A DNA stretch of 64,000 nt, taken from positions 1,674,001-1,738,000 of the forward strand of contig CAVYGO010000003.1 of NCBI GenBank assembly GCA_963768085.1, given 5' to 3'. The notes under the pieces were generated by a model. The model was given only the letters and a program-made list of their open reading frames with translations. It searched no databases and was not told where the DNA came from. This stretch comes from Pukyongia sp963768085 (lineage in GTDB: Bacteria > Bacteroidota > Bacteroidia > Flavobacteriales > Flavobacteriaceae). Every line of letters begins with the position of its first letter. Position 1 is the first letter of the stretch. This document shows positions 26,726-35,533 of this stretch, in pieces. The position numbers and the translations under genes were made by a program.

Positions 26726-27706
26726 TTAAAACCGATGAAATAATCCTATGCGGGCGTATATGTGACTTGTCTTTGGTATCACCTTCCCAAAACTGAAATA
26801 ATGGTTTAAATTAACTGCCCAACGATGATAAGTAAAATAAATACCTAATGTAAGCAAGCTATCGACGGTATTGATGGTAGTCAACGCCAGTTTATCATTT
26901 GGACCAAAGAGTTTTCCTTGTGCGGTAGCATTAAATAAGTTAAAACCCACATCGTATTTGGCGAGAAAAAAGAACTCTGTTTCGTTCTGTTTTAGTAAAA
27001 CGCCGTTATCAATTGCGACAGATCTTATTAACGATGCAAATTTACCGAACCTCACACCTATTGAAGGCACAGCTTTCACATAAAGATTTCCGAAATGAAC
27101 TTCTCCTCCGCCAAAAGCAGAGAATACTTTAGCTTTAGGTGTGAAATCATGGGTATATTCCATATTGAAGTTGAGTAATAGTTGATCCGGAAGTTGAAAT
27201 TTCCATCCGTCGATCAAAGCATCATCCGTTACGGATTCATGAAACCAAATTTGTAAGTCGCCAGCTCTGGATGAAGGTCCCAAAATCCCGAGCAACATGC
27301 CTGTTGTCATAGCCGAATTTTTGAAAATATAATTGGCTTCCATCGTAGCAAATAGAAGGCCGGCAAAGGGTCTATCAAATATATCATCAACTTTCACAAT
27401 TTCTGCAGCAGTTATAAACTTATTGGATGGGGTATAGCCTTCCATTCTTATGCCTGCTTTAAAAAAATAACTTGCTTTCGAGGGGAATAGATTTTCGAGA
27501 GCTAGGAAGTGTTCAGTCTTAAAAGCCACCTGCAGGCCAATACCGTAGGTGTAGTATATATCTTTGTTTTGCCAGGCAACAAGCGCGTCGTTATCAGTAT
27601 TTACACTAATTTCTCCATGAAAAGATTCGTCATTTTGAGCATGACTATGCAATACTGAACATAGAAACGCTATAATGAAGATTCGGGAAAATGCGTTTAC
27701 TGGCAT
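26726..27706 (-). CDS. LpxR-family lipid A deacylase (DUF2219)
   Basis: A 326-residue outer-membrane barrel with a signal peptide ending HSHAQ. The motifs VNTDNDAL (catalytic Asn-Asp), YYTYGIGLQ, FDRPFAGLL, GILGPSSRAGDLQIWFHE (catalytic His) and GWKFQLPDQLLLNF match LpxR, which removes the 3'-acyloxyacyl group of lipid A. It ends in aromatic FHRF, as barrels do. With the PagL-like enzyme at 9790-10944, two different lipid A trimming activities are encoded within 17 kb. Function is inferred from motifs. Confidence 0.82.
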   Translation of the reverse strand: MPVNAFSRIFIIAFLCSVLHSHAQNDESFHGEISVNTDNDALVAWQNKDIYYTYGIGLQVAFKTEHFLALENLFPSKASYFFKAGIRMEGYTPSNKFITAAEIVKVDDIFDRPFAGLLFATMEANYIFKNSAMTTGMLLGILGPSSRAGDLQIWFHESVTDDALIDGWKFQLPDQLLLNFNMEYTHDFTPKAKVFSAFGGGEVHFGNLYVKAVPSIGVRFGKFASLIRSVAIDNGVLLKQNETEFFFLAKYDVGFNLFNATAQGKLFGPNDKLALTTINTVDSLLTLGIYFTYHRWAVNLNHYFSFGKVIPKTSHIYARIGLFHRF

Positions 27707-27834
27707 AAGGGATATAATATATTCCGCCTGATCACTGTGAATCAGAGCAAAACAAATTCATTGTGGTTATGGTTACATTTTTTTATTCGATAAATGTATG
27801 CATATCGTTATAGAAATAAGAAATCTTGTAAATC

Positions 27835-28461
27835 AAAAAGTGAACGCTACACGTTCTCTATTCTTATTCCCTCGTTACTTCAGGATTTAGAGAATCCAGG
27901 AAATCCTCCTGGTACATCAAAAAGTGAACGCTACACGTTCTCTATTCTTATTCCCTCGTTACTTCAGGATTTAGAGAATCCGAGAAACCCTCCTGGTACA
28001 TCAAAAAGTGAACGCTACGCGTTTCCTGTTTTTATTCCCTCGTTGCTGCAGGATTTACAGAATCCGAGAAACCCTCCTGGTACATCAAAAAGTACACGCT
28101 ACGCGTTTCCTGTTTTTATTTCCCGATTGCTGCAGGATTTACAGAATCCGAGAAACCCTCCTGGTACATCAAAAAGTACACGCTACGCGTTTCCTGTTTT
28201 TATTCCCTCGTTGCTGCAGGATTTACAGAATCCGAGAAACCCTCCTGGTACATCAAAAAGTACACGCTACGCGTTTCCTGTTTTTATTCCCTCGTTGCTG
28301 CAGGATTTATAGAATCCGAGAAACCCTCCTGGTAAATCAAAAAGTACACGCTACGCGTTTCCTGTTTTTATTCCCTCGTTGCTGCAGGATTTACAGAATC
28401 CGAGAAACCCTCCTGGTAAATCAAAAAGTACACGCTACGCGTTTCCTGTTTTTATTCCCTC
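27835..28461 (-). repeat. Array B: 84-bp tandem repeats downstream of tRNA-Pro(GGG)
   Basis: Seven 84-bp units begin at 27835, 27919, 28003, 28087, 28171, 28255 and 28339, with a partial unit from 28423. The first two units are more divergent (GAACGCTACACG against ACACGCTACGCG). Read with the tRNA, each unit forms GGATT...AATCC hairpins and carries GGAATAAAAACAGGAAACGCGTAGCG. Blocks shared with the divergent first unit of array A (GCTACGC, TTCCTGTT, TTTTATTCC, GGATTT, ATCC) show the two arrays are related. Open frames of 28-residue periodicity are a by-product of the 84-bp length. Confidence 0.95.
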
Positions 28462-28500
28462 AAGCTTAACGGAATAAATTCCGTACGCTTTCGGAAATAA

Positions 28501-28530
28501 AAAAAGTGATGCATTGCTGCATCACTTTTT
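28501..28530 (-). terminator. Rho-independent terminator of tRNA-Pro(GGG)
   Basis: A perfect 13-bp stem, AAAAAGTGATGCA (28501-28513) and its complement (28518-28530), with loop TTGC, lies 7 bases beyond the tRNA 3' end. In the transcribed direction it runs into TTTTTTTATTT. Confidence 0.85.
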
Positions 28531-28534
28531 GATT

Positions 28535-28612
<78 letters not shown>

Positions 28613-28622
28613 AAACTTGTGG

Positions 28623-28652
28623 CAAAAATAGATAATTTCGTACGTCCTGCAA
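28623..28652 (-). promoter_or_regulatory. Promoter of tRNA-Pro(GGG)
   Basis: On the minus strand a TTG is followed after 19 bases by TATTTTTG (28630-28623), the Bacteroidota -33/-7 pattern. The predicted start is near 28618, six bases before the tRNA. Confidence 0.7.
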
Positions 28653-28761
28653 ATAAGATCGTACGAATAAAACTGAAATGCTTTCATTATAATAAAGAAA
28701 ACCACATATGCGAAATCAGTCGAACTTAAATGTATTTGCTATTTGTAAAATGCGATCAACA

Positions 28762-29544
28762 CTATTTCATGTCTTCTTTGAAGGATTCCTGAAGTGAAGT
28801 CATTGATTCCTGCCCCACTTCTATCATTCCTTCCTGTGGACGGTTCAGCCCGATAATAAGTGTTGTAAGTGCAGTAAAAGCTAAAATCAAAGGAATAATT
28901 ACGACCAATCTTCGGGATTTTCCCAATCCCGTTTCAACTCCAATTGCGATCATAGCCATAATCGATATGGCATATAAGGCAATCCATACACTCAGTGGGA
29001 CCCTGTAGCGTAAGCCTGCGGAAATACGTCTCTCATGCATGTCAATTACTTCATTAACAGCCTGCATGACCAAGGAAGTATTTGTGTTCGGGTTTGAAAT
29101 GCCTTCAGCACTAGCGATTCGCCAAAGATCTTTGTGAATCTTGACTGATTTCACTAAAGTGGAGGGAATTTTATTTTTATTTTCCGTGGCTTCCACACGA
29201 ATATCTACATATTCACTGAGCAATTTTTTCATTTCGATTCTATTTTCTTCTTCAAGTAGATCCGTTCGCAAATACGCAGTACTAATCGCATTGGCTTCCT
29301 CAAGAATCATTTTTTTTCGAAGATCATTATGTCCTGATGCCATTGAAAATGTAAAAGCCAACACAAAAGCAAGCATCCCTAATAATCCCGCAGAAATATG
29401 ACCAAGACCATGCGGATGATCCATTTTACCTTTTTTCAGAAGTTTTTTACTAATCTGAAAACCAATTTCAAAGGCAATGTAGATTAATAGTGCGGATATT
29501 AAGCATGATAATAAAATCGGCATCTCTTGTAAAAATTTGGACAT
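28762..29544 (-). CDS. DUF4239 (bestrophin-like) membrane protein
   Basis: A 260-residue protein with four transmembrane segments: two near the N-terminus (about 9-33 and 48-70) and two near 180-235. Between them is a long, mostly helical soluble region beginning HNDLRKKMILEEANAISTAY, the signature stretch of DUF4239. The family is distantly related to bestrophin anion channels; transport has not been shown for it. No activator dyad is correctly spaced for this gene. Confidence 0.8.
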   Translation of the reverse strand: MSKFLQEMPILLSCLISALLIYIAFEIGFQISKKLLKKGKMDHPHGLGHISAGLLGMLAFVLAFTFSMASGHNDLRKKMILEEANAISTAYLRTDLLEEENRIEMKKLLSEYVDIRVEATENKNKIPSTLVKSVKIHKDLWRIASAEGISNPNTNTSLVMQAVNEVIDMHERRISAGLRYRVPLSVWIALYAISIMAMIAIGVETGLGKSRRLVVIIPLILAFTALTTLIIGLNRPQEGMIEVGQESMTSLQESFKEDMK

Positions 29545-29670
29545 TTTCGGTGGGTTTAATAAAAAGTTGTTATTCTAAGATTGTTTAAGATTTTGCTAAG
29601 ATATGTAATATGTACTATTTAAGACAAGCGTTTAGAACGCTGAGGATCTTGAAGTTTTGTAAAAGCGCTC

Positions 29671-29713
29671 TGATTATCATCATAGTACAATTTAAAACTT
29701 AAGCATATCTTAG
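29671..29713 (+). promoter_or_regulatory. tauE promoter with CRP/FNR-like dyad at -41.5
   Basis: The dyad TGAT-TATC-ATCA is at 29671-29682 (centre 29676.5). The box TATCTTAG (one mismatch to TAnnTTTG) at 29706-29713 begins 29.5 bp from the centre. The predicted start is near 29718, 18 bases before the ATG. Confidence 0.65.
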
Positions 29714-29735
29714 TTCGTTTGGCCATTAAGATACT

Positions 29736-30464
29736 ATGCTTTCAAAATACCTACCCATATTCATCGTTTTATCGCTCCTGGCAGAGATCTTCGGAACTGT
29801 AGGTGGTTTCGGTTCTTCTGTTTTTTTCGTGCCTGTTGCCAACTTCTTTCTCGACTTCCAGTCGGTACTGGAAATCACTGCCCTTTTTCACGTGTCCAGC
29901 AATATCACCAAGATCGCTTTCTTCAGAAAAGGAATTGACAAGAAGATCATTCCTACCTTAGGCATTCCCGCAGTTTTATTCGTAACTCTGGGTGCATTTT
30001 GAGTAAATTCTTCGACCCCGTCATTCTTACCTATATCCTGGGTGGATTCCTCATTGGGCTTAGTCTTGTTTTTAATCTTTCGTCAATTGGTCGTAAAACC
30101 ATATACATCCAACGCCATCATTGGTGGGGCCCTTTCAGGATTTAGCGCCGGGATACTCGGAAAGGGAGGAGCGATTCGGGGCATTACACTGGCAGCATTT
30201 AAAATAAACAAGGATAAATTTATCGCTACTTCTGCAGTGATCGACCTGGGTGTGGATTCCAGCCGAACTGTAGTTTATTACCTGAATGGATATATCAAGG
30301 TCGAATTACTTTACTTAATCCATATATTAATCGTTGTAGGGATTATAGGCACCTGGATAGGGAAGCGAATTCTCAAATATATTTCTCAGGACCAGTTCCG
30401 GTATATAGTCCTGTTGTTGATCTTAGGAATCGGAATTGCCAGTATAGTTACGAATTTAGGATAG
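29736..30464 (+). CDS. TauE/SafE-family sulfite exporter-like permease, frameshifted in this sequence
   Basis: A membrane permease of the TSUP family, about 242 residues after repair, with roughly eight hydrophobic segments. The frame stops at 30002 after LFVTLGAF. Adding one T to TTTT at 29997-30000 continues it as LSKFFDPVILTYILGGFLIG. A second change, one T too many in 30069-30073, returns to the frame of FRQLVVKPYTSNAIIGGALS. The two changes cancel, which is why the second half can look like a separate GTG-started gene. Family members export sulfite or sulfonates; linkage to the SQR module through the shared dyad suggests sulfur-oxyanion export. It overlaps the convergent ABC ATPase gene by 17 bp. 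Confidence 0.85.
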
Positions 30465-31125
30465 TACCATCCCCCATCATTATGATCCTGTCGGTTTTTT
30501 TAGCAAAATCCATATCATGTGTCACGACGAGTAACGATAAGCCCTGCTCATCACTTAATCGATTAAATATTTGAAACACATTTTCAGCATTATGACTATC
30601 GAGATTTCCCGTAGGCTCATCACCCATTAAGATAACGGGATCATTTATAAGCGCCCTGGCTATGGCGACACGTTGTTTTTCACCTCCGGATATCCTGTTC
30701 GCCTTTTTTAAAGCCAGGTGATCGATCTCCAGCATTTGAAGTTTGATCATGGCGTCTTGCGTTATCTGCTGAATTGTTTTTTCCCCCAGTTTCTTAGCCG
30801 GAAGCATCACATTTTCCAGGACGGTGAATTCGGAAAGGAGGTAGTGAAACTGGAATACAAATCCAATATGCTTATTCCTAATATGTGATAACTTTTCACC
30901 GCCTAGTCCCGTTGTCCGCTCTCCGTGTAGAAAAAGCTCTCCCTCATAATCGGTATCCATAGTTGAGAGTATATAAAGAAGTGTGGATTTCCCGCAACCC
31001 GATTTACCCATAACCGAGGTGAACTCACCTTTTCGAACCTCGAGATTGATATCCTTAAGAACATGGAACTTTACCGGTTTGGTAAAGTATTTATTAATAT
31101 GTCGTGCTTCTAGTATGGTGTCCAT
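30448..31125 (-). CDS. ABC transporter ATPase, MacB/LolD type
   Basis: A 225-residue ATPase with Walker A GKSGCGKSTLL, signature RISGGEKQRVAIARAL, Walker B VILMGDEPTGNLDS and the switch histidine in VVTHD. It powers the permease encoded immediately upstream on the same strand (4-bp gap). With the periplasmic adaptor it forms a tripartite MacAB-like mechanotransmission exporter. The substrate is unknown. Confidence 0.95.
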   Translation of the reverse strand: MDTILEARHINKYFTKPVKFHVLKDINLEVRKGEFTSVMGKSGCGKSTLLYILSTMDTDYEGELFLHGERTTGLGGEKLSHIRNKHIGFVFQFHYLLSEFTVLENVMLPAKKLGEKTIQQITQDAMIKLQMLEIDHLALKKANRISGGEKQRVAIARALINDPVILMGDEPTGNLDSHNAENVFQIFNRLSDEQGLSLLVVTHDMDFAKKTDRIIMMGDGTILNS

Positions 31126-31129
31126 GGTA

Positions 31130-32392
31130 TTATTGTCCTCGGATGATCTTAACGGGATCTATTCTTTTTGCTCTTAACGAAGGTAAATAGCCTGCCATGA
31201 AGGTTGAAATGATCGCGAAGGTTATTCCAATCACATAGAACCACGGATTATGATTAACAGGATAGGTAGTAACTGTGGGAAGCGCCTCGGTTTCAAAAGG
31301 GATACCATCGATAAAGTGTGCAAGACCTATGCCTAGCAGTAATCCCAGAATTCCACCCACTATTCCAATAATAAGCGCCTGCATAATGAAAATGAGCTGT
31401 ACGTCCTTCCCCGAAAAACCAGTGGCTTTCAGGATAGCGATATCGTTCATTTTTTCATAGATAAGCATATTTAGAATATTGTAAATACCAAATCCTGCTA
31501 CGATCAGCAGCGTGATCGAAACCGCATAAGTAATAAGGTTTCGAATAGTCGTTCCCGTTTCAAATTGAGCATTGGCCTCGTTTACATCTACCGCCTTAAG
31601 TTCATATTGACCTTCGATCGCCCTGGCCAGGGCAGGTGCTTTGGAAATATCGGCGAGTTTAAGATTAATATCTGTTATATAATTTTCGGCCCCCTCTACA
31701 ATCCGCTGGGCTGTTTTAATGGTAGTATAGCTCTGCACATTATCCAGGTCTGCTAAACCACTTTGAAAAATACCAACAATTTTTAAAGGGAAGACCGTTC
31801 CTCTGGTTGAAGTGATCTGTACACGATCTCCAATATCGAGGGACATAGTTTTAGCGATTCCGGCCCCTAATAATATACTGTTATCGGTATTTTGGAGGTC
31901 TGCCGGTTCGCCTTGCACAACATAATCTCCAAAATTGAAAAACTCAACCTCCTCCATAATATCGATCCCTGTAATAGTGCCACCCAGTTCGATGGATCCT
32001 GCAACATAGAAGACCTGTGTATTAACTCGTGGTAGCGCGCATAGCACGTTCTTTTCATTCTTTAGTTGATCGATAATAGGAAGCGCGTTGTGGATACGTA
32101 CCTGGCTTTGTTTTGGTTTTACTGAATGCACCGAATTCAGTGCGTCATCGAATTCCAGGTAGCGAGCAATTGGTTGTTTTTTGGAAGGTTCAATTTCATT
32201 ATAGATATGTACATGCGGGGTCTGGTTAAGGATCATATCATCAAGCATTTTATTTAACCCAGTCATAAAACACACCAAAGTAATATAGGCTCCAATGCCA
32301 AAAGTAACTCCAAGAGCAGCAGTAGCCGTTTGCCGGATTTTCGTTAGCAAATGGGTTTTTGCTATCGTGAATAATACCTTTTTCTGGTTCAT
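31130..32392 (-). CDS. ABC transporter permease, MacB/FtsX family
   Basis: A 420-residue permease. It has one N-terminal membrane segment (about 20-43), a large MacB-type periplasmic core domain (about 45-285) and three C-terminal segments (about 290-410) separated by the coupling stretch IAILKATGFSGKDVQLIF. It ends with the typical SLRAKRIDPVKIIRGQ. It overlaps the adaptor gene by one base and precedes the ATPase by 4 bp. Confidence 0.93.
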   Translation of the reverse strand: MNQKKVLFTIAKTHLLTKIRQTATAALGVTFGIGAYITLVCFMTGLNKMLDDMILNQTPHVHIYNEIEPSKKQPIARYLEFDDALNSVHSVKPKQSQVRIHNALPIIDQLKNEKNVLCALPRVNTQVFYVAGSIELGGTITGIDIMEEVEFFNFGDYVVQGEPADLQNTDNSILLGAGIAKTMSLDIGDRVQITSTRGTVFPLKIVGIFQSGLADLDNVQSYTTIKTAQRIVEGAENYITDINLKLADISKAPALARAIEGQYELKAVDVNEANAQFETGTTIRNLITYAVSITLLIVAGFGIYNILNMLIYEKMNDIAILKATGFSGKDVQLIFIMQALIIGIVGGILGLLLGIGLAHFIDGIPFETEALPTVTTYPVNHNPWFYVIGITFAIISTFMAGYLPSLRAKRIDPVKIIRGQ

Positions 32393-33471
32393 TAGTCTGG
32401 TTTTAAAATCCTGTCTTCTTCTGAAATTCCGGAAAGAATTTCTACTTTTTCCAGATCCTGCAGACCGATTTCAATTTCTTTTATACCCTGTTCTGTTTTT
32501 ACCTTATTTCCATCGATCAGGTACGATTTGGGAATAGTGAGAACATCGTCCTTCACGGCAATCACTATATTGGCCTCACCTGATAATCCAGGGTAGAGGA
32601 TATCCGGTTCGCGGCTAAACACAGCTTCTATAGTGAATGTCTGGTTTCGCATATCTTTTTCCGGTAGTATCCTTGAAACTACAGCATCGAATACTTCATC
32701 ATCGTATGCATCAAGAGACACAATTACCTGCTGCCCCTTTCGTATTTTAACAACATCTACTTCGTCGACAAGTAGTTCAATAATAAACCGATCCGTACAG
32801 CCTATCGTTGCAATAGGTTGCAGGGAACTCACAAGTTCCCCCACATTCTTGGCTACAGAATAAACCGTTCCGTTGATCGCACTCCTCACAGTGAAATCAC
32901 CGGTTGTAACAAGCGCCGATTTATATTGATTTGCAGCCTGTTGTATTTGGGTTTCTAGCTCCTCTTTGGTCCTTACATAATTATTTTCCAATCGGGTGAG
33001 CGTATTTTTAGACAGGTCGTAGGCCAGTTTTCTGTTGTCATATTCGGCTTTGGAACCGATCTTCTGATCCCAAAGATTCTTTTGCCTGAAGTAACTTACA
33101 GAATCGTTGGAAAGTTTCAGCCTCGCGGCTTTGATCTCATCCTTCAGGGTTTTTAATACTGCCGTATTTCCGGAGTAATTACTCTTAGCGAGGTCGTATG
33201 CCAACCGTGCATTTTCAGAAGAAAGCGATGAATTCGTATTAACGATCTTTAAGAGTGGTTCGCCTTTGGCCACCGTATCGCCTTCTTCTACCATAATCTC
33301 ATCCAGGATACCGCTCACAGCCGCAAAAACTTTGTATAGGCTATCGGGCTGCACAGTGGCAGAAGCGTATACAGATTCTGTAAGCCTGGTGTGACTTGCC
33401 TGGATCTTATCCTCGTTCGAATTACAAGATATGAGTGTAACAAGCACTAGAAAGATTAGTAATGATCTCAT
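32392..33471 (-). CDS. Periplasmic adaptor lipoprotein of the MacAB-like exporter
   Basis: A HlyD/MacA-type membrane fusion protein of 359 residues. I start it at the ATG 33471 (MRSLLIFLVLVTLISC, lipid cysteine 16), not at the TTG 33489. The TTG start would put the promoter's -7 box inside the coding sequence. A biotinyl-lipoyl hairpin half (DEIMVEEGDTVAKGEPLLKI), a long coiled coil (about 80-185) and beta-barrel regions follow. It is the first gene of the exporter operon and its promoter carries the activator dyad. Confidence 0.88.
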   Translation of the reverse strand: MRSLLIFLVLVTLISCNSNEDKIQASHTRLTESVYASATVQPDSLYKVFAAVSGILDEIMVEEGDTVAKGEPLLKIVNTNSSLSSENARLAYDLAKSNYSGNTAVLKTLKDEIKAARLKLSNDSVSYFRQKNLWDQKIGSKAEYDNRKLAYDLSKNTLTRLENNYVRTKEELETQIQQAANQYKSALVTTGDFTVRSAINGTVYSVAKNVGELVSSLQPIATIGCTDRFIIELLVDEVDVVKIRKGQQVIVSLDAYDDEVFDAVVSRILPEKDMRNQTFTIEAVFSREPDILYPGLSGEANIVIAVKDDVLTIPKSYLIDGNKVKTEQGIKEIEIGLQDLEKVEILSGISEEDRILKPD

Positions 33472-33486
33472 ATACAATGTTTCTGT

Positions 33487-33530
33487 CAAATTTCACATAT
33501 ATAGGCTTGTAGCCCTATGATATAAATCAG
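33487..33530 (-). promoter_or_regulatory. Exporter operon promoter with CRP/FNR-like dyad at -41.5
   Basis: The dyad ATGAT-ATAA-ATCAG is at 33517-33530 (core centre 33523.5). The minus-strand box GAAATTTG (33494-33487, one mismatch) begins 29.5 bp from the centre. The predicted start near 33482 leaves an 11-base leader before the ATG at 33471. The dyad lies just beyond the end of upp. Confidence 0.65.
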
Positions 33531-33538
33531 GATTTAGG

Positions 33539-34192
33539 TTATAATTTTTTGCCGAATGCAAGATCTCCGGCATCCCCAAGACCGGGAACTATATATCCCT
33601 CGGCAGTAAGGGTTTTATCAATGGCAGCAGTCCAGTATTCCGTTGATTCGGGAAAAACCTTCGAAACATATTGCACACCTTCTTCGGAACCGATCACGGA
33701 AAGTATATGAATTTTCTTAGGGTTACCGTGAGATCGCAATGTTTTAAACACATTCTCAAGCGTTTTTCCTGTCGCCAGCATGGGGTCTGTCAGGACGAGA
33801 ATCTTACCATCTAGTTTCGGTGATGCGAAATACTTTACGATAACCTCAAAATTATCACCGCCGTCGGGATGATAACGATAGGCTGAAATAAATGCGTTTT
33901 CAGCCCTGTCGAAATAATTGAGAATACCCTGATGCAAGGGTAATCCTGCCCTTAATACAGAACAAAGTACCAGTTGATCTTTGAGAACAGGCATATCCTT
34001 TACTCCAAAAGGTGTTTCAATACGGGCACTCTCATATTCCAGAGTTTTGCTCATTTCGTAGCTTAAAATCTCACCTACCCTTTCTATATTTTTTCTAAAA
34101 CGCATGGAATCTTTTTGTACCTGTATATCCCGGATCTCAGCAATAAACTGATCCAGTTGGGAAGGAGTCTGTTCAAAGTTGTGAACGGTCAT
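33539..34192 (-). CDS. upp: Uracil phosphoribosyltransferase
   Basis: A 217-residue enzyme that makes UMP from uracil and PRPP. The PRPP-binding loop is LVLTDPMLATGKTL (about 132-145), and the C-terminal uracil-binding region reads EGYIVPGLGDAGDLAFG. Length is normal. Unusually for a salvage gene, it has an activator dyad at -41.5, which would couple uracil recovery from decaying RNA to the same stress signal. Confidence 0.96.
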   Translation of the reverse strand: MTVHNFEQTPSQLDQFIAEIRDIQVQKDSMRFRKNIERVGEILSYEMSKTLEYESARIETPFGVKDMPVLKDQLVLCSVLRAGLPLHQGILNYFDRAENAFISAYRYHPDGGDNFEVIVKYFASPKLDGKILVLTDPMLATGKTLENVFKTLRSHGNPKKIHILSVIGSEEGVQYVSKVFPESTEYWTAAIDKTLTAEGYIVPGLGDAGDLAFGKKL

Positions 34193-34213
34193 CTCAATTG
34201 AATTTTAAACTTT

Positions 34214-34257
34214 AAATGTAAGGTGTTACAATACAGCTGGGAATGATATATATCAAT
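34214..34257 (-). promoter_or_regulatory. upp promoter with CRP/FNR-like dyad at -41.5
   Basis: The dyad ATGAT-ATAT-ATCAA is at 34244-34257 (core centre 34250.5). The minus-strand box TACATTTA (34221-34214, last G to A) begins 29.5 bp from the centre. The predicted start is near 34209, 17 bases before the ATG. Confidence 0.7.
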
Positions 34258-34267
34258 TAACAGATAT

Positions 34268-34311
34268 TGACGCTTATCATAGTTTAAATAATTGAACTAG
34301 AGTACTTTCGA
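34268..34311 (+). promoter_or_regulatory. Promoter of the DUF6544-like gene with dyad at -41.5
   Basis: The dyad TTGAC-GCTT-ATCAT is at 34268-34281 (core centre 34274.5). The box TACTTTCG (one mismatch) at 34304-34311 begins 29.5 bp from the centre. The predicted start is near 34316, 13 bases before the ATG. It is back to back with the upp dyad, each serving its own direction. Confidence 0.65.
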
Positions 34312-34328
34312 AATTCAAGTGGGGTGTT

Positions 34329-35423
34329 ATGAAAATCCTGTTCACTATTCTGGTTGGAATACATGTCCTTATTCATTTCATGGGATTTCTGAAGGGGTTT
34401 GGTCTTGCTGAAGTCAATGAAATATCAAGAAGAGTTTCGAATACACAGGGGCTACTATGGTTGGTCACAACAGTGCTTTTTATCACCGGCTTAATACAGA
34501 TGTATTATAACAATTTCCTATGGAAATGGTTCTTGCTTGTGGCGGTCTGTTTGTCCCAGGTTTTAATCGCATCCCATTGGACTGATGCAAAATTTGGAAG
34601 CCTGCCAAATCTCCTTATCGCCTTAGTCTTGCTGTTCAGCTTTGCTGAGGATAAATTCCTGTTGCGGTCGAAACATATGGCACGAGAAATGCTGGTGAGC
34701 AGTGAACAAGGAGCCTTCACGGATAGTTTAAATAATTTAGTAGCCAAAACACCCGGAATTGTTCAAAAATGGCTACAGACCTCTTTGAAAAACGGCGATT
34801 TTATAAAATCGGTAAGGCTACGCCAAAAAGGACGGATGCGTGCGAAACCCGAGGCTCGATGGATGCCATTTACGGCCGAACAATATGTCAATGTTCCGTC
34901 TGCTTCCTTTATATGGACCACCGAAGTAGATGTTTATTCTACCATCGAACTAACCGGACGTGATAAACTGGAAAAGGGAGAAGGGGAAATGTCCATAAGA
35001 CTGCTGGGTCTCATTCCCTTAGTGAACGAAAAGGCAAATCCGAAACTTAATTCTGGTGCGCTTATGCGGTATCTTGCCGAGATTTGTTGGTATCCCACAG
35101 CTGCTTTAGACGAAAGAATTCATTGGAAATCGGTGGGTGACAATGCGGCTGAAGCTACCATGGAATTTGATGATGTTAAGGTTTCTGGAATATTCTACTT
35201 TACTCCAGAAGGTAATTTTGAGGCTTTTGAGAGTCAGAGGTTCTATGGTGGGGGAGATAATTCGAAACTTGAGACCTGGCATATAGAAGCCCTGGATTAT
35301 ATGACATTTCATGGTGTGCGAATCCCTAAGAGAACGGAAGTTACCTGGAAATTCCTCGAGGGTGATTTCAAATGGCTGGAATTGGAAATAGTGGATATAG
35401 ACTATAATACCGCCGTAGCTTAA
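34329..35423 (+). CDS. Membrane protein with C-terminal DUF6544-like domain
   Basis: A 364-residue protein. Four hydrophobic segments in residues 1-115 (VGIHVLIHFMGFLKG; LLWLVTTVLFITGLIQ; WFLLVAVCLSQVLIA; LLIALVLLFSFAE) are followed by a soluble beta-rich domain with RMRAKPEARWMPFTAEQYVN and RYLAEICWYPTAAL, as in DUF6544 proteins. The function is unknown. It has its own dyad-carrying promoter and precedes hpf, so it belongs to the putative regulon. Confidence 0.7.
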   Translation: MKILFTILVGIHVLIHFMGFLKGFGLAEVNEISRRVSNTQGLLWLVTTVLFITGLIQMYYNNFLWKWFLLVAVCLSQVLIASHWTDAKFGSLPNLLIALVLLFSFAEDKFLLRSKHMAREMLVSSEQGAFTDSLNNLVAKTPGIVQKWLQTSLKNGDFIKSVRLRQKGRMRAKPEARWMPFTAEQYVNVPSASFIWTTEVDVYSTIELTGRDKLEKGEGEMSIRLLGLIPLVNEKANPKLNSGALMRYLAEICWYPTAALDERIHWKSVGDNAAEATMEFDDVKVSGIFYFTPEGNFEAFESQRFYGGGDNSKLETWHIEALDYMTFHGVRIPKRTEVTWKFLEGDFKWLELEIVDIDYNTAVA

Positions 35424-35466
35424 TGATATTTTCCTTTATTTTGGTATATGTTAAGGATGGAGCAAT

Positions 35467-35510
35467 ATGACTTGTGTCATATTTTTTCCATCCTCAGAAA
35501 AGTAAATTTG
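35467..35510 (+). promoter_or_regulatory. hpf-usp promoter with perfect dyad at -41.5
   Basis: The dyad ATGAC-TTGT-GTCAT is at 35467-35480 (core centre 35473.5), extended to a longer palindrome by AAT/ATT. The full-match box TAAATTTG at 35503-35510 begins 29.5 bp from the centre. The predicted start is near 35515, 19 bases before the hpf ATG. Outer GGATGG/CCATCC arms could also form a stem. Confidence 0.8.
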
Positions 35511-35533
35511 AAATAAACTTAATATAAACAGGT

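Noticed and set aside
7879..28461. CRISPR arrays
   Set aside because: The 84-bp units are joined head to tail without unique spacers, and no cas gene is present.
27794..28469. Repeat-encoded proteins of 172 and 153 residues
   Set aside because: Same cause as array A: two overlapping frames on one strand, no start context, and the shared pattern with array A is at the nucleotide level.
28762..29544. Control of the DUF4239 gene by the dyad at 29676
   Set aside because: No TAnnTTTG-like box lies 29.5 bp from the dyad on the minus strand; the dyad fits tauE instead.
30042..30464. A second, GTG-started small membrane protein
   Set aside because: It is the second half of the TauE permease; two opposite one-base homopolymer edits reconnect it to 29736-30002.
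33472..33489. TTG start six codons upstream of the exporter adaptor
   Set aside because: It lies within the -7 box, and only the ATG at 33471 gives a clean lipoprotein signal.
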